Assembly: GCF_041729615.1 (NCBI RefSeq)
Contig: NZ_CP154874.1
Span: 2,733,001 to 2,797,000, forward strand
Length of the DNA: 64,000 nt
DNA from: Pseudomonas alcaligenes
GTDB taxonomy: Bacteria; Pseudomonadota; Gammaproteobacteria; Pseudomonadales; Pseudomonadaceae
Direction of reading: 5' to 3'
In this document: piece after piece, positions 58,926-64,000 of the stretch
How the letters are laid out: every line of letters starts with the position of its first letter
How positions within the stretch are numbered: position 1 is the stretch's first letter
The notes under the pieces: model-generated
What the model was told of the DNA's origin: nothing
Seen by the model: only the letters and a program-made list of their open reading frames with translations
The model's database searches: none
Program-made: the position numbers and the translations under genes

Positions 58926-60047
58926 TTATTCGTGGTAGGACATGATCTTGTAGCCGCTCTGCTCGACCAGCGCATCGCGCTGCGCCAGCTTGAGGTCTTC
59001 GCTGATCATTTCGGCCACCAGCTCCTCGAAGCTGATCTTCGGCTCCCAGCCCAGGTCGCGCTTGGCCTTGGAGGGGTCGCCGAGCAGGGTTTCCACTTCG
59101 GTCGGGCGGTAGTAGCGCGGGTCTACGCGTACGATGATGTCGCCGGCCTTCATGCCGGTAACGGCCTCGTTGGCCACGTCGACGACCACGCAGACTTCTT
59201 CCTCGGCCTCGCCGCGCCACTCGATGCTGACGCCCAGCTCCTTGGCCGAGACTTCGATGAACTGACGTACCGAGTACTGGCGGCCGGTGGCGATGACATA
59301 GTCGTCAGGCTTGTCCTGCTGCAGCATGAGCCACTGCATTTCCACGTAGTCACGGGCATGGCCCCAGTCGCGCAGGGCGTTCATGTTGCCCATGTACAGG
59401 CAGTCCTGCAGGCCTACGGCGATACGGGTCAGGCCACGGGTGATCTTGCGGGTGACGAAGGTTTCGCCGCGCAGCGGGGACTCGTGGTTGAACAGGATGC
59501 CGTTGCAGCCATAGATGCCATAGGCCTCGCGGTAGTTGACGGTCATCCAGAAGGCGAACTGCTTGGCGACCGCGTAGGGCGAGCGCGGGTAGAAGGGCGT
59601 GGTCTCCTTCTGCGGGATTTCCTGCACCAGGCCATAGAGCTCGGAGGTCGAGGCCTGGTAGAAGCGGGTCTTCTTTTCCAGGCCGAGGATGCGAATGGCC
59701 TCGAGAATGCGCAGGGCACCCATGGCGTCCACGTCTGCGGTGTACTCGGGGGACTCGAAGGAAACCGCCACGTGGCTCTGGGCGCCGAGGTTGTAGATCT
59801 CGTCCGGCTGGCACTGCTGGATGATGCGCACCAGGTTGCTGGTGTCGGTCAGGTCGCCGTAGTGCAGGATCAGGTTGCGGTTCTTGGTGTGCGGGTCCTG
59901 GTACAGATCGTCGATGCGGTCGGTATTGAAGGAGGAGGCGCGACGCTTGATGCCGTGGACTATGTAACCTTTTTCCAACAGGAAGCGCGCGAGGTAGGCG
60001 CCGTCCTGTCCGGTCACGCCAGTAATGAGTGCAACTTTACGGGTCAT
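58926..60047 (-). CDS. gmd: GDP-mannose 4,6-dehydratase
   Basis: A 373-residue SDR that turns GDP-D-mannose into GDP-4-keto-6-deoxy-D-mannose. ATG at 60047 gives [24 protein letters not shown] and has an AAGGA site upstream. Catalytic motifs: [19 protein letters not shown] with Thr, and [10 protein letters not shown] with Tyr and Lys. Length is typical (about 370). It supplies the substrate for the next gene, fcl. Confidence 0.95.
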   Translation of the reverse strand: MTRKVALITGVTGQDGAYLARFLLEKGYIVHGIKRRASSFNTDRIDDLYQDPHTKNRNLILHYGDLTDTSNLVRIIQQCQPDEIYNLGAQSHVAVSFESPEYTADVDAMGALRILEAIRILGLEKKTRFYQASTSELYGLVQEIPQKETTPFYPRSPYAVAKQFAFWMTVNYREAYGIYGCNGILFNHESPLRGETFVTRKITRGLTRIAVGLQDCLYMGNMNALRDWGHARDYVEMQWLMLQQDKPDDYVIATGRQYSVRQFIEVSAKELGVSIEWRGEAEEEVCVVVDVANEAVTGMKAGDIIVRVDPRYYRPTEVETLLGDPSKAKRDLGWEPKISFEELVAEMISEDLKLAQRDALVEQSGYKIMSYHE

Positions 60048-60118
60048 GTCTTCTTTCCTTCTCTGGCCCACTTAAGGCCGGCAATAACGATTAGTTTGTT
60101 TGAATAGGCGAGCGGGCT

Positions 60119-61270
60119 TCAGGGGTTGATCGCCGATGCCCATTTGCTGTCCCGGTCGTGTTTTTCGAGCAGCTGTCGGTAGAGGTTGCTGTAGCACTGC
60201 GCCATGCGGGTGGCCGTGAACTGTTCCCAGTACCTCTTCTCTGCCTCCTGCCCCATCTGTCGAGCCTGTTCCGGGTGCGCCCAAAGACGGTCCATCGCGA
60301 TTCTGAGCGCGCCTGGGGCGTCAGGAGGGACGACGAGCCCAGTCTGCTCGTGAATATTGATGTAGCTGGTGCCTGTGCCGATCTCGCTGGAGATCATCGG
60401 CTTGCCGTACATGGCGCCTTCCAGCAGGGAGATGCCGAAGGCTTCCGAGCGCAGGTTGGAGGGGAAGGTAACGGCGTAGCAGAGATCCAGCAGGGCGACC
60501 TTGTCTTCGTCCGATACGGCCCCGACGAAGAAGACGTTATCCAGGTGGTCGCGCTGCGCCTGGGCCTTGAGTTCTTCCTCAACCGGGCCGGCGCCGACTA
60601 TCACCAGCTTGTAGGGGCCGCCTTTCATCGCTTCCAGCAGGATATGCAGGCCTTTGTAGTAGCGCAGGACACCGACGAAGAGGAAGAATCGTTCGCCAAA
60701 GCGCTGCCGCCAGTGTTCACGGTTGTTGTGCGAGGGTACCGGATAGGCTGCTTTGTCCAGGCCTATGGGGATGACCCGGGTCTTGTCCTGATGCCGCCGC
60801 AGAACCGGGCTGCTGTGCAGGTAGTTCGGCGAGGTCGCGACGATGGCGTCGACGCTGCTCAGGAAGCTGTGCATCAGCGGACGATACAGCTTGAGCAGTG
60901 TGGCCTGGCGCACGATGTCGGAGTGATAGGTGACCAGGCTGGGCTTGTTCAGGCGGCAGGCCAGGTGCACTAGGTCCATGAAGGGCCAGGGGAAATGGTA
61001 GTGGATGATGTCGGCTTCCCTGGCCAGCTCGCGAAACATGCGCAGGGCAGAGAGGGAGAATCCGGTAGACGCGATCTGCAGGTCCAGTTTGGCTTTGTAG
61101 GCCTTGTGGCTGCCCAGGTCGACAGGCTGCGCTGCTGCTTTGCTGCTGAGCGAGAGCACGTCGGTGCTGATGCCCAGGTCGGCAACGCCACTGGCGATCT
61201 GGTAGATGACCTGCTCTACCCCGCCTACGGAGTCGGGGTAATAGGTCTTATAGAAGTGCAGTACCTTCAT
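60119..61270 (-). CDS. Glycosyltransferase family 4 protein (WbpZ-like)
   Basis: A 383-residue GT-B transferase: VLHFYKTYYPDSVGGVEQVIYQIASG at the N-terminus, FFLFVGVLRYYKGLHILLEAM, and the EX7E donor motif in SEAFGISLLEGAMYGKPMIS. The N-terminus closely resembles WbpZ of the P. aeruginosa D-rhamnan cluster, and like wbpZ it neighbours gmd, wzm/wzt and the GDP-mannose gene. It may be the first mannosyl- or rhamnosyl-type transferase of the polymer, though donor identity is not sure. GC content is near that of the chromosome. Confidence 0.85.
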   Translation of the reverse strand: MKVLHFYKTYYPDSVGGVEQVIYQIASGVADLGISTDVLSLSSKAAAQPVDLGSHKAYKAKLDLQIASTGFSLSALRMFRELAREADIIHYHFPWPFMDLVHLACRLNKPSLVTYHSDIVRQATLLKLYRPLMHSFLSSVDAIVATSPNYLHSSPVLRRHQDKTRVIPIGLDKAAYPVPSHNNREHWRQRFGERFFLFVGVLRYYKGLHILLEAMKGGPYKLVIVGAGPVEEELKAQAQRDHLDNVFFVGAVSDEDKVALLDLCYAVTFPSNLRSEAFGISLLEGAMYGKPMISSEIGTGTSYINIHEQTGLVVPPDAPGALRIAMDRLWAHPEQARQMGQEAEKRYWEQFTATRMAQCYSNLYRQLLEKHDRDSKWASAINP

Positions 61271-61350
61271 TCGGCGGTGTCTTGATTAGTCAGAGGCCAG
61301 CTGGAACAAGAACTCTAGCTGGTGCTATGCGGCAGGTGTGATCGTATGGG

Positions 61351-62781
61351 TTATGCACGACCGTACCTGTCGTCGAACCGCACTATGTCGTCCTCGCCCA
61401 GGTAATCGCCGCTTTGTACTTCGATGAGGACCAGGTCGATGACGCCGGGGTTGGCGAGGCGATGCTTGTGCCCCGACGGAATGAAGGTCGACTCGTTGCT
61501 GTTCAGGATCAGCTCGCTGTCGCCATTGACGACCAGCGCCACGCCGCTGACCACAATCCAGTGCTCGCTGCGATGATGATGCATCTGCAGGGAGAGCGAG
61601 GCGCCGGGCTTGACGACGATGCGCTTGATCTTGAAGCGTTCGCCTTCCTCAAGCGTTGTGTAGGTTCCCCACGGACGGTGCACGGTGCGGTGTGTCAGAT
61701 AGGCTTCATGTCCGCTCTGCTTGAGCTGCCCTGCGATATGTTTGACATCCTGAGCATGCGCCTTGTGTGTGATCAGCAGCGCATCCGGGGTGTCGACCAC
61801 GATGAGGTCCTGCACACCGACAAGGGCAGTCAGTCGCTCCGGACTGTGTACGAAGTTGTTGGACGCAGCATGCTGGACCGTCTCTCCGGTGAAGCGATTG
61901 CCCTGCGCATCAGCCGCGACCAGCTCGCTCATGGCGGACCAGGAGCCGATATCGCTCCAGCCGATGGTGCAGGGAACGGTGGCGACCCTGTCGGAGCGCT
62001 CCATCAGGGCATAGTCGATGGAAATGTCCGGCACCTTGCTGAAGCTGCCGGCATCGAGGCGCAGTCGCTGGTCGTTGTCCGAGTAGGTCGAGGCGGCGAG
62101 TGTGGCTTCTACCGCATCGAGCACTTCCGGGGCATGAGCCCGCATCTCGCTGACCAGCGTCCCGGCCTGGAAGCAGAACATGCCCGAGTTCCAGTAGAAG
62201 TTGCCGGCCGCACAATAGCGCTGGGCGGTTGCCAGGTCCGGCTTTTCCACGAAGCGCTTGACGCGCATGCCTTGCACGAGGTCGCCGCTGGTGTCGGCTT
62301 CGATATAGCCAAAGCCCGTCTCGGCATGAGTCGGCTCGATGCCGAAGGTCACCAGGTAGCCTTCCTGAGCCAATTGCGCGGCCTGTCGGGCGGCACTGGC
62401 GAAGGCTTCTTCGTCCTGGATCAGGTGGTCGGCAGGAAGCACCAGCATGGTCGCCTCGGGGCCGTGGCGGCGCAGCAGATAGAGGGCCGCGCTGGCTATG
62501 GCGGCTGCCGTGTTGCGGCCGGTCGGCTCAAGGATGTAGTTGAGCTCGCTCTCTGGCGAGCGCTTGACTTCCTGATAGATGTCTTCGGTGGTGAAGAACA
62601 GCTCCTGATTGGTGACGGTCAGGATGTCTTTCACGCCTTCGAGATGAATCGCCCTGAGCAGGGTTTTCTGGAGCAGGCACTGGCCGTCAGGCAGCGGCAG
62701 GAACGGTTTGGGGTGCTTCTCGCGAGAGGCGGGCCACAGGCGGCTACCGGCTCCGCCGCAGATAATCACGGGGTACAACAT
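61351..62781 (-). CDS. manC: Mannose-1-phosphate guanylyltransferase/mannose-6-phosphate isomerase
   Basis: A 476-residue bifunctional enzyme (WbpW/AlgA/PslB family) that makes mannose-6-phosphate and GDP-mannose. N-terminal nucleotidyltransferase: ICGGAGSRLWPASREKHPKPFLPL, VLPADHLI. C-terminal cupin isomerase: VKPGASLSLQMHHHRSEHWIVVSG with the zinc residues. It is the first gene of the minus-strand polysaccharide run. A phosphomannomutase gene is not present, so AlgC elsewhere is likely to supply it. Confidence 0.94.
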   Translation of the reverse strand: MLYPVIICGGAGSRLWPASREKHPKPFLPLPDGQCLLQKTLLRAIHLEGVKDILTVTNQELFFTTEDIYQEVKRSPESELNYILEPTGRNTAAAIASAALYLLRRHGPEATMLVLPADHLIQDEEAFASAARQAAQLAQEGYLVTFGIEPTHAETGFGYIEADTSGDLVQGMRVKRFVEKPDLATAQRYCAAGNFYWNSGMFCFQAGTLVSEMRAHAPEVLDAVEATLAASTYSDNDQRLRLDAGSFSKVPDISIDYALMERSDRVATVPCTIGWSDIGSWSAMSELVAADAQGNRFTGETVQHAASNNFVHSPERLTALVGVQDLIVVDTPDALLITHKAHAQDVKHIAGQLKQSGHEAYLTHRTVHRPWGTYTTLEEGERFKIKRIVVKPGASLSLQMHHHRSEHWIVVSGVALVVNGDSELILNSNESTFIPSGHKHRLANPGVIDLVLIEVQSGDYLGEDDIVRFDDRYGRA

Positions 62782-62965
62782 CTATCGTCCTTAAAGGCTC
62801 GCCTATCAGGCTGATCACTGGCGCCGAATTATCGCTTGGAAATGGCGTAGCCGGTCGATCACTGCGACGGAGGGCATTCCTGAATGCGCGTGGCGCAAAT
62901 CTGTGTGATAAACCACACAATTTAACCGTATTTCTGGCCACCTGGCCAGAACCGCCGGGCATATG

Positions 62966-62994
62966 CAAAAAGCCCACCATGGGGTGGGCTTTTC
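62966..62994 (-). terminator. Rho-independent terminator after tRNA-Thr
   Basis: On the minus strand AAAAGCCCACC/GGTGGGCTTTTT forms a hairpin with a T run, 13 bases downstream of the tRNA 3' end. The flanking A and T runs allow action in both directions. Confidence 0.85.
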
Positions 62995-63006
62995 ATTTCA
63001 TGTACA

Positions 63007-63082
<76 letters not shown>

Positions 63083-63094
63083 GTAGGGGGCGCC

Positions 63095-63122
63095 ATTATA
63101 GCCATTGGTGTGGCGGAGTAAA
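63095..63122 (-). promoter_or_regulatory. Promoter of tRNA-Thr
   Basis: On the minus strand TTTACT (63117-63122) and TATAAT (63095-63100) are separated by 16 bases, 12 bases before the tRNA 5' end. The stretch between (GGCGCCCCCTAC) is the G+C-rich discriminator typical of stringently controlled stable-RNA promoters. Confidence 0.75.
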
Positions 63123-63347
63123 CCGTCGCGCGCGAGCTGGGATGGGGCTTGGCTATGAGAGCAGAGGTGTTTATGCACAATGAGAATGCGGCATCGGCGG
63201 GTGTGCCTGTTTTTTGTGCGGCAGCTCGCGTATTTGGCTAAGCAGCTGTTTCAAAAGAACTTTTTCCGCAGATCAAAAAACCAGCAGGTCGCCGCAGGCC
63301 TGCTGCGGCGCGCCTTGTGCAGATTTCTACAGAATCCGTGCACAGAG

Positions 63348-63371
63348 TTATCCACAGCTTCTGTGGATGGC
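63348..63371. promoter_or_regulatory. DnaA-box pair next to the partial methyltransferase gene
   Basis: TTATCCACA (63348-63356, perfect DnaA box) faces TGTGGATGG (63363-63371, two mismatches) in inverted orientation, and TCCACAG/CTGTGGA forms a small hairpin. The rest of the 291-base gap 63083-63373 shows only the tRNA promoter. Function is unproven. Confidence 0.35.
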
Positions 63372-63373
63372 TT

Positions 63374-64000
63374 TCAGGCGCGCTCGGCCAGCAGCAACAG
63401 ATTGCGCGGGGTCAGCTGGTGGGCGCAGAAGGTGCCCAGCCTCACCTGGTAGCCCCGTTCTTCCAGGTAGAGGGCGCGGTCGAGCAGCAGCCACAGCTCC
63501 AGTGGGCGACGGAACAGGCCGCGTACCAGCTCCAGGTTGCGCACCTCGGCCAGGCGGCGCCAGCCGGCCGCCTCCAGGGCGGGCCAGTCGATGCGGCCGT
63601 GCAGTGCCAGGCCCTTGAGCGCGGCCAGGTCATGGCAGTAGCTGGCGAAGTCCTTGTCCAGCCAGCTCACTGGCAGCGACGGCGTCGGCAAGTAGTCATC
63701 CACGTCGCGCTGCTGGCGCTGCAGCAGGTCGAAGGCCAGGCGCCGGGCCATCGACAGGTCACGCTGGCGGCGCAGGCGCTGGCCGGCGGTGACGGTCTCG
63801 GCCAGCGGCAGGCGCAGGTCGTCCTGTGACAGGCGCAGGGCCGAGGCCCGGGCGGGGGCGCAGAGCGGCTGATAGTACTCGCTGGCGATGCGGTTGTAGC
63901 AGCAGGGCGCCACCGCCAACTGGGCGCAGCCGGCGGCGCTGGCCAGCTGCAGCAGGCGCACGTGCAGGTCGCCGCAGGCATGCAGGGCCGCCGGCGTATG
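63374..64000 (-). CDS. SAM-dependent methyltransferase-like protein (N-terminus cut by the window edge)
   Basis: The gene is open to the right edge and about 208 codons are seen. The visible part has an LHACGDLHVRLLQLA strand followed by LAVAPCCYNRIASEYYQPL, a PCCY-type motif known in Methyltransf_32-like proteins of Gammaproteobacteria, then a helical C-terminal region (RRLAFDLLQRQQRDVDDYL, WLDKDFASYCHDLAALKGLAL). The true start and SAM-binding motif I lie outside the window. Substrate unknown. Confidence 0.7.
   Translation of the reverse strand, partial: HTPAALHACGDLHVRLLQLASAAGCAQLAVAPCCYNRIASEYYQPLCAPARASALRLSQDDLRLPLAETVTAGQRLRRQRDLSMARRLAFDLLQRQQRDVDDYLPTPSLPVSWLDKDFASYCHDLAALKGLALHGRIDWPALEAAGWRRLAEVRNLELVRGLFRRPLELWLLLDRALYLEERGYQVRLGTFCAHQLTPRNLLLLAERA

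Overview
The window is a piece of a high-GC gammaproteobacterial chromosome, almost certainly Pseudomonas in the P. aeruginosa/P. alcaligenes/P. resinovorans part of the genus. This rests on the chpABC twitching chemosensory genes, the tkt-epd-pgk-fba block, the rhlE/metF/ahcY and metK neighbourhoods, ntrBC, a Pseudomonas-type SAH riboswitch and REP sequences of the GTAGCCCGGATGC type. No rRNA, insertion sequence, prophage or CRISPR array is visible. There is one tRNA (Thr-UGU). Both edges cut genes: chpA at the left and a methyltransferase-like gene at the right.

Layout. (1) 1-2.7 kb: end of the type IV pilus chemosensory operon (chpA, chpB, chpC). (2) 2.7-11.7 kb: housekeeping and accessory genes: an alanine/sodium symporter, bioA-tpm-rsmE, cytochrome b561 plus YceI, RhlE helicase and a solute-binding protein. 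(3) 11.7-18.7 kb: a methyl-cycle block (metF, ahcY with an SAH riboswitch, metK, and an ArsR-methyltransferase fusion regulator with a perfect palindrome in front of it), interrupted by a lipoprotein c-type cytochrome and ligB. (4) 18.7-29.3 kb: a LysR regulator divergent from a TDT-family transporter, then the central carbon block tkt, epd, pgk, a lysozyme-inhibitor-like lipoprotein, fba and small genes. (5) 29.3-39.1 kb: mixed small genes (GreA-like factor, solute-binding protein, EamA transporter, ElaA, DinB, HDOD, PfpI-like, HI0933 flavoprotein, YccS-type membrane protein), sprinkled with REP doublets. (6) 39.1-43.1 kb: ntrC, ntrB with an NtrC-like site in front, and two DUF4124 proteins.

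(7) 43.1-62.8 kb is the accessory heart: a surface polysaccharide locus. rmlBACD makes dTDP-L-rhamnose. manC, gmd and an fcl-type synthase make GDP-mannose and then probably GDP-L-fucose. wzm/wzt form an ABC exporter whose ATPase has a C-terminal sugar-binding-type extension. Around them lie six probable glycosyltransferases, a membrane acyltransferase with an SGNH domain, a UDP-sulfoquinovose-synthase homologue and a PAPS-type sulfotransferase with a C-terminal coiled coil. No wzx or wzy is present, so the inference is an ABC-transporter-dependent O-polysaccharide or related glycan that may carry both a sulfonated sugar and a sulfate ester. The middle of this locus (about 48.5-58 kb) is visibly richer in A+T than the rest, which suggests horizontal acquisition. 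(8) 62.9-64 kb: tRNA-Thr with promoter and terminator, a DnaA-box-like spot, and the partial methyltransferase gene.

Most interesting points: the sulfur-linked polysaccharide locus, with a possible WbdD-like chain-terminating role for the coiled-coil sulfotransferase; the SAH riboswitch whose downstream hairpin would cover the ahcY ribosome site; the 12-2-12 palindrome before the ArsR-methyltransferase/metK operon; and two families of intergenic palindromic repeats.
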